A DNA stretch of 44,510 nt, from the NCBI GenBank assembly GCA_900197605.1, contig FZLQ01000003.1:1-44510 (forward strand), read 5' to 3'. Source of the DNA: Phyllobacteriaceae bacterium Water-Bin73 (GTDB lineage Bacteria; Pseudomonadota; Alphaproteobacteria; RS24). Position numbers and translations under genes: made by a program. Under the pieces are notes generated by a model. That model did no database searches. It saw only the letters and a program-made list of their open reading frames with translations, and was not told the DNA's origin. Below, one piece after another: positions 28,031-37,277 of the stretch (positions within the stretch are counted from its first letter, which is position 1; every line of letters starts with the position of its first letter).

Positions 28031-28810
28031 TTAAACTTCCCGCGCCACCATCATTTTTTTAATCTCGGTAATCGCCTTGGCCGGTGACAAGCCTTTCGGG
28101 CAGGCTTTGGCGCAATTCATAATCGTGTGGCAGCGATAAACGCGGAACGGGTCTTCCAAATCATCGAGACGTTCGCCGGTTTTTTCGTCGCGGCTATCAG
28201 CCAACCAGCGATAGGCTTGCAACAATACGGCGGGGCCCAAATATTTATCGGAATTCCACCAATAGCTGGGGCATGAGGTCGAACAGCAAGCGCATAAAAT
28301 GCACTCATACAGGCCGTCCAATTGCTCGCGGTCTTCGCGGCTTTGCTGCCATTCATTTTGCGGCTGCGGCGTATCGGTTTTGAGCCAGGGCTCAATCGCC
28401 TGATATTGCGCGTAAAGGCTGCTCAAATCGGGCACCAAATCCTTAATCACCGGCATATGCGGCAGCGGATAAATGGCGATATCGCCCTTAATTTCATCAA
28501 TGCCCTTGGTGCAGGCCAGCGTGTTTTGCCCGTCAATATTCATCGCGCAGGAGCCACAAATACCCTCACGGCACGAGCGGCGGAAGGTCAGGGTCGAGTC
28601 GATTTCATTTTTGACTTTAATCAGCGCGTCCAACACCATTGGCCCGCAATCATCGGCATCAATCGTATAGCTATCGACACGCGGGTTTTCGGCATCATCG
28701 GGATTCCACCGATAGATTTTCAGCGTGCGCGGCTGTTTGGCTTCCTCAGGCGCCGGATGGGCCACCCCTTTGCCGATTTTTGAATTGGCCGGTAAAGCAA
28801 TCTCAACCAT
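28031..28810 (-). CDS. sdhB: SdhB, succinate dehydrogenase iron-sulfur subunit
   Basis: SdhB carries electrons from the flavin of SdhA to ubiquinone. The 259 residues contain all three cluster sites. The [2Fe-2S] ligands are Cys80, Cys85, Cys88 and Cys100 ([15 protein letters not shown]). The remaining sites are Cys170, Cys173, Cys176 and Cys180 ([17 protein letters not shown]) and Cys227, Cys233 and Cys237 ([14 protein letters not shown]), which supply the [4Fe-4S] and [3Fe-4S] clusters. It is the last gene of sdhCDAB, nine bases after sdhA. The protein is peripheral on the cytoplasmic side of the inner membrane. Confidence 0.98.
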   Translation of the reverse strand: MVEIALPANSKIGKGVAHPAPEEAKQPRTLKIYRWNPDDAENPRVDSYTIDADDCGPMVLDALIKVKNEIDSTLTFRRSCREGICGSCAMNIDGQNTLACTKGIDEIKGDIAIYPLPHMPVIKDLVPDLSSLYAQYQAIEPWLKTDTPQPQNEWQQSREDREQLDGLYECILCACCSTSCPSYWWNSDKYLGPAVLLQAYRWLADSRDEKTGERLDDLEDPFRVYRCHTIMNCAKACPKGLSPAKAITEIKKMMVAREV

Positions 28811-28819
28811 TTACGCCCC

Positions 28820-30604
28820 CTAGTAAACCCGAGCCTTAGGCTCAATATAGCTGACCTCATTGGTCAGGGTGAAGTTATGCACGCCACGATAATCAATGGT
28901 CGCTTTGCCTTTGGCATCGACATAGGCCAGCGTGTGCTTCATCCAGTTTTCGTCATCGCGCTCCGGGAAATCCTCGCGCGCATGGCCGCCACGGCTTTCT
29001 TTGCGCGCATTGGCCCCTTCCACTGTGGCAATCGCTTGCACAATGAGATTGTCAAATTCCAACGTCTCAATCAGGTCGGAATTCCAAATCATTGAGCGGT
29101 CGGCAATGCCGATATCATCCATGCCCTTAACCACATTTTGCATGCGCTGACAGCCCTCTTCGAGCACATCACCGGTGCGGAAAACCGCGCAATTTTCTTG
29201 CATGGCTTTTTGCATTTCGAGGCGCAATTCAGCCGTCGGGGTCGAGCCATTGGCATTGCGGAAGCGCTCAAGACGCTCAATCGCATTATCACCGGCATTG
29301 GCCGCCAAAGGCGCAAAGCCTGCATTCGGGTCAACAATCTCTGCCGTGCGAATGGCCGAAGCGCGCCCGAACACGACAAGGTCAATCAGCGAATTGGAGC
29401 CCAGACGATTGGCGCCGTGAACCGACACACAAGCCGCTTCGCCAATAGCCATCAGACCGGGCACGGTGCGCTCGGGCTGGTCGGCGCTGGGGTTCAACAC
29501 TTCGCCATGATAATTGGTCGGGATACCGCCCATATTATAATGCACTGTCGGCAAGACCGGTATCGGCTCTTTGGTGACATCGACACCGGCGAAAATGCGC
29601 GCGCTTTCGGAAATCCCCGGCAGGCGCTCGGCCAGCACATCAGGGTCCAAATGGTCGAGATGCAGATAAATATGGTCATTATTCGGGCCGACACCGCGGC
29701 CTTCGCGAATTTCAATCGTCATCGAACGCGATACCACATCGCGTGAGGCCAAGTCTTTGGCACTTGGCGCATAACGCTCCATAAAGCGTTCGCCCTCGGA
29801 ATTGATAAGAATACCGCCCTCGCCGCGCGACCCTTCGGTAATCAGGCAACCCGCGCCATAAATGCCGGTCGGGTGAAACTGCACAAATTCCATATCCTGC
29901 AAGGGCAGACCGGCGCGAATAACCATCGCCGAGCCATCGCCTGTGCATGTATGGGCTGAGGTCGCAGAGAAATAAGCGCGACCATAACCGCCGGTCGCCA
30001 GAATGACTTGCTTGGCTTGAAAGCGGTGCAGCTCGCCGGTTGACATATCCAGCGCCGTGACACCGACACAACGCTCATCTTCCATCATCAGATCGAGCGC
30101 AAAATATTCAATGAAAAATTCCGTTTCATGGCGCAAGGATTGGCCATAAAGCGTGTGCAAAATAGCATGCCCCGTGCGGTCGGCAGCGGCGCAAGTGCGC
30201 TGGGCAATGCCTTCGCCGAAATTTGTCGTCATGCCGCCAAACGGGCGTTGATAAATCTTGCCTTCTTCCGTGCGCGAAAACGGCACGCCGAAATGCTCCA
30301 GCTCGTAAACCGCTTCAGGCGCATTGCGACATAAATATTCAATCGCATCTTGGTCGCCCAGCCAGTCAGAGCCTTTGACCGTGTCATACATATGCCACCG
30401 CCAATCATCATCGCCCATATTGCCAAGCGCGGCAGAAATACCGCCTTGCGCCGCAACCGTATGCGAGCGGGTTGGAAAGACTTTGGAAATACACGCCGTT
30501 TTCAGACCGCGCTCGGCGCAGCCCAAAGCCGCCCGCAAGCCGGACCCACCGGCGCCGACAACGACAACGTCAAATTGATGATCGGTAAACGCATGAGAAC
30601 TCAT
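28820..30604 (-). CDS. sdhA: SdhA, succinate dehydrogenase flavoprotein
   Basis: SdhA oxidises succinate to fumarate with covalently bound FAD. The 594-residue protein begins with the FAD-binding [15 protein letters not shown]. The residue for covalent FAD linkage is His48 in [18 protein letters not shown]. Active-site sequences include [23 protein letters not shown] and [14 protein letters not shown]. The C-terminal [23 protein letters not shown] is also typical. The length and domain order are normal. It is co-transcribed with sdhC and sdhD upstream (21-base gap) and sdhB downstream. Confidence 0.98.
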   Translation of the reverse strand: MSSHAFTDHQFDVVVVGAGGSGLRAALGCAERGLKTACISKVFPTRSHTVAAQGGISAALGNMGDDDWRWHMYDTVKGSDWLGDQDAIEYLCRNAPEAVYELEHFGVPFSRTEEGKIYQRPFGGMTTNFGEGIAQRTCAAADRTGHAILHTLYGQSLRHETEFFIEYFALDLMMEDERCVGVTALDMSTGELHRFQAKQVILATGGYGRAYFSATSAHTCTGDGSAMVIRAGLPLQDMEFVQFHPTGIYGAGCLITEGSRGEGGILINSEGERFMERYAPSAKDLASRDVVSRSMTIEIREGRGVGPNNDHIYLHLDHLDPDVLAERLPGISESARIFAGVDVTKEPIPVLPTVHYNMGGIPTNYHGEVLNPSADQPERTVPGLMAIGEAACVSVHGANRLGSNSLIDLVVFGRASAIRTAEIVDPNAGFAPLAANAGDNAIERLERFRNANGSTPTAELRLEMQKAMQENCAVFRTGDVLEEGCQRMQNVVKGMDDIGIADRSMIWNSDLIETLEFDNLIVQAIATVEGANARKESRGGHAREDFPERDDENWMKHTLAYVDAKGKATIDYRGVHNFTLTNEVSYIEPKARVY

Positions 30605-30625
30605 TTTTATCTCCTCTGCTGACCG

Positions 30626-31006
30626 CTAGCCGATAACCAGCTTGGCGACTGCCAGCGCGCATGCGACGGCAATGGTCAGGGTGAAAAACTGATTGGCAAT
30701 CAGCGCCAGCAATTTGGTCGCTTCGCCGTGAATATAATCTTCAATCACCACTTGCAGCCCCAGCCGCATATGATAACAGGCTGAAAAAATCAGCAGCAGC
30801 ATCAACACACCGACAAATGGGTTGCCCAAAAAGCCGGTCATGGTGGTGTAATCGCTGCCCGCATGGACAACCAGCGCGCCGACGAGAAACATCATCAGCG
30901 GGATATTGGCCAGCGCGGTGACGCGCTGCATCCAGAAATGCTCAGTGCCTTTTTTGGCCGAGCCGAGACCGCGCGCGCGCGATAAAGGTGTGCGCATATC
31001 AGCCAT
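30626..31006 (-). CDS. sdhD: SdhD, succinate dehydrogenase membrane anchor
   Basis: SdhD, with SdhC, anchors the complex in the inner membrane and forms the quinone site. The 126 residues show three hydrophobic helices (about 30-49, 63-84 and 102-124). WMQRVTALANIPL and YHMRLGLQVVIEDYIHGE are the conserved family motifs, the second carrying the haem/quinone-side histidine region. The start codon shares a base with the sdhC stop (TAATG). SdhD is the most variable of the four subunits, and the call relies on these motifs and on gene order. Confidence 0.95.
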   Translation of the reverse strand: MADMRTPLSRARGLGSAKKGTEHFWMQRVTALANIPLMMFLVGALVVHAGSDYTTMTGFLGNPFVGVLMLLLIFSACYHMRLGLQVVIEDYIHGEATKLLALIANQFFTLTIAVACALAVAKLVIG

Positions 31007-31419
31007 TAGAAAGCTCCCAGATAAAGATAAGCCGCAAACCAGACGCCAAGCGTCAAAACGGGCGGCGTGAAAGCCGTGATGCGGGCCAAAATTTCAACAT
31101 GTTTGAGGTCAAAACCGCGCCCGGTATCCCAAATCAAATGGCGAATACCGCCAAACATGTGGTGAAACAAAGCCCATGTATAGCCGAATAAAACCAAGCG
31201 CCCATACCAAGCCGAGGACACGGCCTGCACCGTGGCATAAGCATCGGGCCCCGATGCGGCGGCCAATAACCACCAAGCCAAAAGCGCTGTGCCTGCATAA
31301 AGCGCAACGCCGGTCGCCCGATGCAAAATCGACAACATCATGGTCAGCGTCCAGCGATAAATCTGGATATGCGGCGATAAAGGCCGCGCCTTAAGTTCCG
31401 GCTTGCTGTGTTCGGACAT
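31006..31419 (-). CDS. sdhC: SdhC, succinate dehydrogenase cytochrome b556 subunit
   Basis: This is a 137-residue membrane subunit with three predicted helices. RPLSPHIQIYRW is the usual N-terminal motif. SILHRATG (Ser30, His33, Arg34) contributes to the quinone pocket. HHMFGGIRHLIWD contains His87, which aligns with the haem b ligand His84 of E. coli SdhC, and Arg93-His94. The ATG follows GAGGAG at eight bases. As first gene of sdhCDAB it lies just behind a promoter-like pair at 31447-31475. Overlap with sdhD implies coupled translation of the two anchors. Confidence 0.97.
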   Translation of the reverse strand: MSEHSKPELKARPLSPHIQIYRWTLTMMLSILHRATGVALYAGTALLAWWLLAAASGPDAYATVQAVSSAWYGRLVLFGYTWALFHHMFGGIRHLIWDTGRGFDLKHVEILARITAFTPPVLTLGVWFAAYLYLGAF

Positions 31420-31446
31420 GCCCTAAGCTCCTCATTTCGGCTTTTG

Positions 31447-31475
31447 ACTATACACAAAATGCAGGCGAGTGGAAA
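31447..31475 (-). promoter_or_regulatory. Predicted sdhCDAB promoter
   Basis: TTTCCA (31475-31470, minus strand) and a near-consensus TATAGT (31452-31447) are 17 bases apart. Transcription would start about 20 bases before sdhC. A small GCGAC/GTCGC hairpin and a T-run just upstream could end transcription from the preceding mch-like gene, but it is weak. Confidence 0.55.
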
Positions 31476-31559
31476 AACAGAAGACGCGACAGGCAGTCGC
31501 ACGAAACACCGCCATATGATGCCGCCTCCGGCAGCCGAAATCGCGTCTCAATTTCAGTC

Positions 31560-32654
31560 TCAAGCGTTCCGGCGACGCGCCATATAAGCCCAAACATCAA
31601 GGTCGAGCACGACATTATCGGCATAGTCTTGTTTGGCTGCATCAACGTCTTTTTTGAGCGCAAATTGACCCTCTTGCGGGGTTTGGTTTTTCACCAAAAC
31701 ATGGCGCAAGCGCAGCGCGCCGACATCGTCGCGCCCGGGCAAAGCGGCCTTTTCCAAAACCTCAGACCAGCCATATAAAGTGTCACCGGCAAAACACGGC
31801 GCGACATGCGTGCCACCATTCAGCGCTGCATAGCCAGCCAAATTGGCCAGCCCGTTAAACGCCATTGCGGCGGCATGCGATATCATATGGCCGCCATAAA
31901 TCAGCCTTTTGCCGAAGCGGCTTTGGCTTTGTAAATGCGCGTCAAAATGCACGGCGGCGTTATTTTGATAAAGCCGCGTCGCCAGCATATGCTCGCTCTC
32001 CTCCAGCGTTGTGCCATCGCCATGCGCAATTTTCATACCCGTCTCATAATCATCAAACAAAAGCGGACTGCCTGTCGCTTTAATATCCCATGCGCTGAAA
32101 TCGGCCTGCGGCAGGGGGAGCGCATCTGCCGCAATCACCGGTGCCGGTTGCGGCCAGACAGTGTCAGGCACAGCGTCAGATGAGGCTGCTTGGCGATGTT
32201 GTTTTTTGACCATCACCCAGCGCGTATAGTTCAGCACGGCCTCGCCGCGTTGATTGGTGCCGGTGGTTTCGACCATCACCAAGCCGCTTTCGCCGCTTTT
32301 ATTTTGCCGCAAGCCAATAATGTGAGAGGCCGCGCTGAGCGTGTCACCGGCATAGACGGGAGCCAAAAACCGGCCCTGCGCATAGCCCAAATTGGCCACG
32401 GCATGACGCGAAATATCGGGCACGGATTTGCCGAAAACAATATGAAACACCAGCCAATTATCCAATGGGATATCGGCCAGCCCCAATGCGACGGCAAAAG
32501 GCTGGGCGCAAAATAGCGGATTACGCGCGCCATAAAGCGCTTGATATAAAGACGCATCGCCCTGGCCCAGCGTGCGCGGCACGGCATGCTCAATCACGTC
32601 GCCAAGCGCGAAATGCTCGAAATAGCGACCGGTTTGATGTGGCGTTTCACTCAT
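31560..32654 (-). CDS. mch: MaoC-type hydratase, probable mesaconyl-CoA hydratase
   Basis: This 364-residue protein looks like a double hot-dog MaoC dehydratase. The first half has GRYFEHFALGDVIEHAVPRTLGQGDASLYQALYG. The second has LFDDYETGMKIAHGDGTTLEESEHMLATRLYQNNAAVHFD, with YGGHMISHAAAMAFNGL after it. Mesaconyl-CoA hydratase, of about 340-360 residues, hydrates mesaconyl-CoA to beta-methylmalyl-CoA in the ethylmalonyl-CoA pathway, and this is the best fit. The next gene upstream encodes a CitE-like malyl-CoA lyase/thioesterase, which acts on such products, supporting the call. Hydratases of itaconyl- or methylfumaryl-CoA are related alternatives. The key enzymes crotonyl-CoA carboxylase/reductase and ethylmalonyl-CoA mutase are not in the window. 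Confidence 0.75.
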   Translation of the reverse strand: MSETPHQTGRYFEHFALGDVIEHAVPRTLGQGDASLYQALYGARNPLFCAQPFAVALGLADIPLDNWLVFHIVFGKSVPDISRHAVANLGYAQGRFLAPVYAGDTLSAASHIIGLRQNKSGESGLVMVETTGTNQRGEAVLNYTRWVMVKKQHRQAASSDAVPDTVWPQPAPVIAADALPLPQADFSAWDIKATGSPLLFDDYETGMKIAHGDGTTLEESEHMLATRLYQNNAAVHFDAHLQSQSRFGKRLIYGGHMISHAAAMAFNGLANLAGYAALNGGTHVAPCFAGDTLYGWSEVLEKAALPGRDDVGALRLRHVLVKNQTPQEGQFALKKDVDAAKQDYADNVVLDLDVWAYMARRRNA

Positions 32655-32672
32655 AAAATCAACATAAGGGGC

Positions 32673-33584
32673 TTAATCTTTCGTCACAATATCTTTGCCT
32701 GCATCAGCAATTGCATCGGCAATGGCAATCAGCCGCACGGCAATATCGCGATGCAAGAGTTCCGTCATTTTGCCGTTTACCTTTAATACGCCCTGACCGG
32801 CATTTTCAGGCGCGGCAAACGCCGCCACCACATCGCGTGCCTGCGCCACGTCTTCTTCCGATGGCGCAAATATCTCATTACATGCGGCAAGCTGGCTGGG
32901 ATGAATAAGCGTTTTGCCGTCAAACCCCATATCCGCGCCCTGGCGGCATTCCGCAGCAAAACCTGCCGCATCGGCAATATCGTTAAACACGCCGTCCAAA
33001 ATGCTCAGCCCATATTGCCGCGCCGCCAGCATTGCCATCGACAAAGCGCTCAGCAAGGGTGCGCGACCCGGCACCAAAGCGGCGCGCAATTCTTTGGCCA
33101 AATCATTCGTGCCCATCACCAAACAAGAAAGCGGCGAATCTGTCGCCCGCGCCGCCAGTTTTTCAATATTAAAAATCGCCTCCGGCGTTTCGACCATAAT
33201 CCACAAAGCCGTGTCGGGCGGTAGATGCGCGCTCAGCGCGTCTATTTCTTGTGGGGTTGAAACTTTGGGCGCCAATATGGCATCGGGGCGCGCCGCCGCA
33301 GGCAGCTCGCCAAGCGCGGCCATATCCGCGTCACCCCAAATCGTATCGGGCGCATTAATGCGCACCACAATTTCGCGCGCGCCATAACCGCCGTCACCCA
33401 GCATGGTGCAAATTTGCGCCCGCGCCTCGGTTTTGGCATCGGGCGCGACGGCATCTTCCAAATCCAGAATTAAGCAATCAGCCGACAGGGTTCTGGCTTT
33501 TTCCAAAGCCCGCCGATTGGCCCCCGGCATATAAAGCGCCGATCGCCGCGGTCTTATTTTCATCTCGGTTTTTTCAGATGTCAT
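32673..33584 (-). CDS. CitE-family CoA-ester lyase/thioesterase (malyl-CoA type)
   Basis: This is a protein of about 303 residues with the HpcH/HpaI aldolase fold of the CitE family. RPRRSALYMPGANRRALEKAR opens the fold. CLILDLEDAVAPDAKTEAR carries metal-binding acidic residues, VVRINAPDT a conserved arginine, and IMVETPEAIFNIEKLAA the catalytic glutamate region. GFDGKTLIHPSQLAACNEIFAPS is a strong family signature. Candidates are (3S)-malyl-CoA thioesterase (Mcl2), malyl/beta-methylmalyl-CoA lyase or citramalyl-CoA lyase. The N-terminus looks more like the thioesterase/CitE-like branch than Mcl1. The start may be ATG 33584, TTG 33590 or ATG 33566. It lies 18 bases upstream of the mch-like gene on the same strand and is divergent from the pyridoxal-kinase-like gene. 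Confidence 0.82.
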   Translation of the reverse strand: MTSEKTEMKIRPRRSALYMPGANRRALEKARTLSADCLILDLEDAVAPDAKTEARAQICTMLGDGGYGAREIVVRINAPDTIWGDADMAALGELPAAARPDAILAPKVSTPQEIDALSAHLPPDTALWIMVETPEAIFNIEKLAARATDSPLSCLVMGTNDLAKELRAALVPGRAPLLSALSMAMLAARQYGLSILDGVFNDIADAAGFAAECRQGADMGFDGKTLIHPSQLAACNEIFAPSEEDVAQARDVVAAFAAPENAGQGVLKVNGKMTELLHRDIAVRLIAIADAIADAGKDIVTKD

Positions 33585-33647
33585 TTGCAAGAATCTCCAC
33601 CTAATATCATAGACAGTTTAACGCTCAGTTGTGTGGGAGCAATAAGC

Positions 33648-34481
33648 ATGTCCAAAGGCAGGCGTAGCGTCTTTATTATATCAAGCCAAGTGGTTAGCGG
33701 TTTGGTCGGCTTAAAAGCCACCATGCCGGCATTGCGGGCAATGGGGTTTGAGACCATTACCCTACCGACAACTTTACTATCTGCCCATCCGGCGGCTTTC
33801 CCCGAACAGGGCGCACCGGCGGGCGGGCCGGTTGAACCCGAGCGCATGATTGAGATTGCCGATTGGTTGCTGGCCGCAGGCGCGCTTGATAATTGCACGG
33901 CCGTGCTGACCGGCTATTTGCCAAGCCCGGCCCATATTGATGCGGCGGCGCAAATTATCGCCGGTATCAAAGCCGTGAAGCGCGATGTTTTTTATTGCTG
34001 CGACCCGATTTGCGGCGACCATGAAAAACTTTATCTGCCCGAAAATGTGATGCACGGGCTGCGCGACCGGCTTTTGCCTTTGGCCGATATGGCGACACCC
34101 AATCTGTTTGAATTACAAATGCTGTCAGGCCGTGACGGTTTTGCCGATGAGGTCGAGATTATCGATGCGGCGCGCGATTTGGGCATTGCCCATATGGTTG
34201 TCACCTCCGCGCCGGCACCGGCGGGGCGCATTGCCACATTGAGCATTGGTGCGGATATTTTGCGCTGTGAAACCGCCAAAGCTCCCGAAGCGCCCTATGG
34301 CATGGGCGATTTTTTTGGCGCGCTTTATTTGGCGCTTCATCTCAATGACGACCCGAAAGCGCTGGGCATAGCCTGTGCGACTTTGGGACAAATGGCGGCG
34401 ACCAATATGGAAACCAAAAGCCTGCCACATGGGCCGGTGCAAATGGCTGCCGCCGCCATTCAAGATAAGCTGAATATTTAG
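33648..34481 (+). CDS. Pyridoxal kinase-like PfkB/ribokinase-superfamily protein
   Basis: This 277-residue protein matches pyridoxal kinases (PdxK/PdxY), which phosphorylate pyridoxal, pyridoxine or pyridoxamine in vitamin B6 salvage. VFIISSQVVSGLVGLKATMPALRAMGFETITLPTTLLSAHP is the typical opening. YCCDPICGDHEKLYLPENVM and MATPNLFELQMLSG are conserved. The anion-hole/catalytic motif GxGD appears as GMGDFFGAL, with Met in the variable place, so the catalytic Asp is kept. An upstream in-frame extension to 33585 exists, but ATG 33648 is preceded by GGGAG at eight bases. Its end is convergent with asd, 10 bases apart, with no hairpin between. Specificity within B6 vitamers is not readable. Confidence 0.85.
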   Translation: MSKGRRSVFIISSQVVSGLVGLKATMPALRAMGFETITLPTTLLSAHPAAFPEQGAPAGGPVEPERMIEIADWLLAAGALDNCTAVLTGYLPSPAHIDAAAQIIAGIKAVKRDVFYCCDPICGDHEKLYLPENVMHGLRDRLLPLADMATPNLFELQMLSGRDGFADEVEIIDAARDLGIAHMVVTSAPAPAGRIATLSIGADILRCETAKAPEAPYGMGDFFGALYLALHLNDDPKALGIACATLGQMAATNMETKSLPHGPVQMAAAAIQDKLNI

Positions 34482-34491
34482 ACGCTTAATT

Positions 34492-35526
34492 TCAGTCCTG
34501 CTTGATGCGGCTTTGCGTCAGATGTTTTTCGACCAGCAATTCGGCAATTTGCACAGCGTTTAGCGCTGCGCCTTTGCGCAAATTATCAGACACCACCCAC
34601 AGGGCAAGGCCGTGCTCGACACTGTCATCAACGCGCAAGCGCGAGACAAAGGTTTCAAATTCACCGACACATTCAACCGGCGTAACATAGCCCTCATCTT
34701 CGCGGCGATCGACAACCAAAACGCCCGGCGCGGCTTCCAAAGCGGCACGCGCATCTTCCAGCGACACCGCGCTTTCAAACTCAATATGCACGGCTTCAGA
34801 ATGGCCGACAAAAACCGGCACGCGCACGCAAGTCGTGCTCATGGCAATATCAGGGTCGAGCATTTTTTGCGTCTCGACGACCATTTTCCATTCTTCTTTG
34901 GTCGCGCCATCTTTCATAAACACATCAATATGCGGAATGACGTTAAAGGCAATCTGCTTGGTAAAGTTTTCGCGCTTCATCTCATCATTGACGAAAATGC
35001 CCCGCGTTTGGGTGAATAATTCGTCCATCGCCGCATTGCCCGCACCCGAAACAGATTGGTAAGTCGCCACCACGGCGCGTTTAATGCGCGCCAAATCATG
35101 CAGCGGCTTGAGCGCGACAACAAGCTGCGCGGTTGAGCAATTTGGATTGGCGATGATATGGCGCTTTGTGTAACCGGCAATATCTTGCGGGTTTACTTCC
35201 GGCACAATCAACGGCACGTCTTCTTCCATGCGGTAAAGCGATGAATTATCAATCACCACGCAACCGGCTTTCGCCGCTTTGGGCGCATATTCTTTGGTCG
35301 GGCCGGAGCCGCAGGCAAATAGCGCAATATCGGCTTTGTTGAAATCATAATGCTCAAGCGCTTGGCATTTCAGCGTCTTGTCGCCGAAACTCACCTCGCG
35401 CCCCTGACTGCGCCGCGACGCCAAAGCATCAAGCCGCGCAATGGGGAATTTGCGCTCGTCCAAAATATTCAGCATTTCGCGCCCGACATTACCGGTCGCG
35501 CCAACGACTGCGATTACATAAGCCAT
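34492..35526 (-). CDS. asd: Asd, aspartate-semialdehyde dehydrogenase
   Basis: Asd reduces aspartyl phosphate to aspartate semialdehyde, the branch point to lysine/diaminopimelate, threonine and methionine. The 344 residues start MAYVIAVVGATGNVGREML (NADP-binding glycine motif). The nucleophile is Cys130 in ANPNCSTAQLVVALKPL. YQSVSGAGNAAMDEL and RVPVFVGHSEAVHIEFE (catalytic His region) complete the site. A 63-codon open extension upstream lies inside leuB and is not used; ATG 35526 begins four bases after the leuB stop. Its place in leuCDB-asd links leucine and aspartate-family synthesis, and dapF, the later diaminopimelate gene, is at 43031. Confidence 0.97.
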   Translation of the reverse strand: MAYVIAVVGATGNVGREMLNILDERKFPIARLDALASRRSQGREVSFGDKTLKCQALEHYDFNKADIALFACGSGPTKEYAPKAAKAGCVVIDNSSLYRMEEDVPLIVPEVNPQDIAGYTKRHIIANPNCSTAQLVVALKPLHDLARIKRAVVATYQSVSGAGNAAMDELFTQTRGIFVNDEMKRENFTKQIAFNVIPHIDVFMKDGATKEEWKMVVETQKMLDPDIAMSTTCVRVPVFVGHSEAVHIEFESAVSLEDARAALEAAPGVLVVDRREDEGYVTPVECVGEFETFVSRLRVDDSVEHGLALWVVSDNLRKGAALNAVQIAELLVEKHLTQSRIKQD

Positions 35527-35530
35527 TATC

Positions 35531-36637
35531 TTACGCCCCCAATTCAGCGAGCGCGGCCAATACCGCATCGCCCATGCCGCTTGTGCCGACCAATTGCATA
35601 TCGGCTTGCATAATATCGCCGGTGCGCACGCCCTTATCGAGCACTGCCGTGACCGCATTTTCCAATAAATCCGCATCTTCCCCACGGTCAAATGTATAGC
35701 GCAGCGCCATCGCAAAACTCATAATGGAGGCAATCGGATTGGCTTTTTCTTGGCCCGCAATATCAGGCGCAGAGCCATGCACAGGTTCGTAAAGCGCTTT
35801 GGCGCGACCGCTGGCAGCATCGGGCGCACCCAATGAGGCCGACGGCAACATGCCCAATGAGCCGGTCAACATGGCGGCAATATCTGAGAGAATATCGCCA
35901 AATAAATTATCCGTGACCAGCACATCATATTGTTTGGGATTGCGCACAAGCTGCATGGCGCAATTATCGGCCAGCACATGTTCCAATTCAATTTCGGGAA
36001 ATTCTGCGCCAATCACGCGGGTGACGTCTTCATGCCACAACAGGCCGCTTTCCATCACATTGCGTTTTTCAGATGAGGCGAGTTTTTTGCCGCGCTTCAT
36101 CGCCAAATCACCGGCGACGCGGGCAATGCGCTCAATCTCATAAGTCTCATAAACTTGCGTATTCACACCGCGACGTTGACCATTACCGAGCTCTTCAATG
36201 CCGCGCGGCTCGCCGAAATAAACCCCGCCGGTCAGCTCGCGGACAATCATAATATCCAAGCCTTCAACCAAATCGCGCTTGAGCGATGAGGCATCGGCCA
36301 AAGCGGCAAAGCAAATGGCCGGACGCAAATTGGCGAATAATTCCAAATCCGCCCGCAAACGCAACAGCCCGGCTTCGGGGCGCGCTTCATAGGCGACATT
36401 ATCCCATTTCGGGCCGCCCACCGCGCCCAGCAAAACCGCATCGGCGTCATGGGCTTTTTGCATGGCGGCGTCAGAAATCGCTGCGCCATGCGCGTCATAG
36501 GCGCAGCCGCCGACAAGGTCTTCGTCGAGCGTCACCTGAAAGCCGCGATATGTGCCGAACCAATCAATGATGCGGCGCACTTCGCCCATTACTTCAGGGC
36601 CGATACCATCGCCCGGCAGGATAAGAATCTTTTCCAT
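35531..36637 (-). CDS. leuB: LeuB, 3-isopropylmalate dehydrogenase
   Basis: LeuB oxidatively decarboxylates 3-isopropylmalate with NAD+ in leucine synthesis. The 368-residue protein shows [11 protein letters not shown] at the N-terminus and [27 protein letters not shown] holds substrate arginines, [16 protein letters not shown] the loop with the catalytic Tyr, and [27 protein letters not shown] the metal-binding aspartates. [22 protein letters not shown] is the cofactor region. Gene order leuC-leuD-leuB-asd is as usual in Alphaproteobacteria, with a 34-base gap to leuD. Confidence 0.98.
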   Translation of the reverse strand: MEKILILPGDGIGPEVMGEVRRIIDWFGTYRGFQVTLDEDLVGGCAYDAHGAAISDAAMQKAHDADAVLLGAVGGPKWDNVAYEARPEAGLLRLRADLELFANLRPAICFAALADASSLKRDLVEGLDIMIVRELTGGVYFGEPRGIEELGNGQRRGVNTQVYETYEIERIARVAGDLAMKRGKKLASSEKRNVMESGLLWHEDVTRVIGAEFPEIELEHVLADNCAMQLVRNPKQYDVLVTDNLFGDILSDIAAMLTGSLGMLPSASLGAPDAASGRAKALYEPVHGSAPDIAGQEKANPIASIMSFAMALRYTFDRGEDADLLENAVTAVLDKGVRTGDIMQADMQLVGTSGMGDAVLAALAELGA

Positions 36638-36671
36638 TTTTTACCTTCTGTTTACTGTCACAGCGTCCGGC

Positions 36672-37274
36672 TTAGCGCCACGCCTGCGCGTCAAGCCGGG
36701 CTTCGTAATCATCAATGGCGGCGGCTTTTTGCAAGGTCAGACCGATATCATCGAGACCTTCGAGCAGGCATTGTTTTCTAAACGCATCGACCTCGAATGA
36801 AATCTCGCCGCCATCAGGGCCTTTAATCGTCTGGCTTTCCAAATCAATGCTGACAGTCGCATTGGCACCGCGCTTGGAATCATCCATTAATTTATCGACA
36901 TCTTCTTGCGGCAGCACAATCGGCAAAATGCCGTTTTTGAAGCAATTATTATAAAAAATATCAGCAAAACTTGGCGCGATAACGCAGCTAATACCAAAAT
37001 CCAGCAAGGCCCAGGGCGCGTGTTCGCGGCTCGAGCCGCAGCCGAAATTATCGCCGGCCACCAAAATTTGCGCCGCGCGATAGGCCGGTTGATTGAGCAC
37101 AAAATCGGCAATCTCATCGCCTTCCGGCGTATAGCGCATTTCGTCAAACAGGTTTTTGCCCAGCCCCGAACGCTGAATGGTTTTCAAAAACTGCTTCGGG
37201 ATAATCATATCCGTATCAACATTGATAATATCGAGCGGCGCGGCAATGCCGGTGAGTTTATCGAATTTTTCCAT
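36672..37274 (-). CDS. leuD: LeuD, 3-isopropylmalate dehydratase small subunit
   Basis: LeuD is the swivelling small subunit of isopropylmalate isomerase and pairs with LeuC. The 200 residues carry the family block [49 protein letters not shown], where GxGSSREHA binds the substrate carboxylate. [15 protein letters not shown] near the start is also typical. The length is normal. It begins three bases after the leuC stop, which fits equal production of both subunits. Confidence 0.98.
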   Translation of the reverse strand: MEKFDKLTGIAAPLDIINVDTDMIIPKQFLKTIQRSGLGKNLFDEMRYTPEGDEIADFVLNQPAYRAAQILVAGDNFGCGSSREHAPWALLDFGISCVIAPSFADIFYNNCFKNGILPIVLPQEDVDKLMDDSKRGANATVSIDLESQTIKGPDGGEISFEVDAFRKQCLLEGLDDIGLTLQKAAAIDDYEARLDAQAWR

Positions 37275-37277
37275 GAA

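Noticed and set aside
35527-35715. A 63-codon N-terminal extension of asd
   Set aside because: It lies inside leuB and has no homology. The conserved NADP-binding start MAYVIAVVGATG begins at the ATG at 35526.
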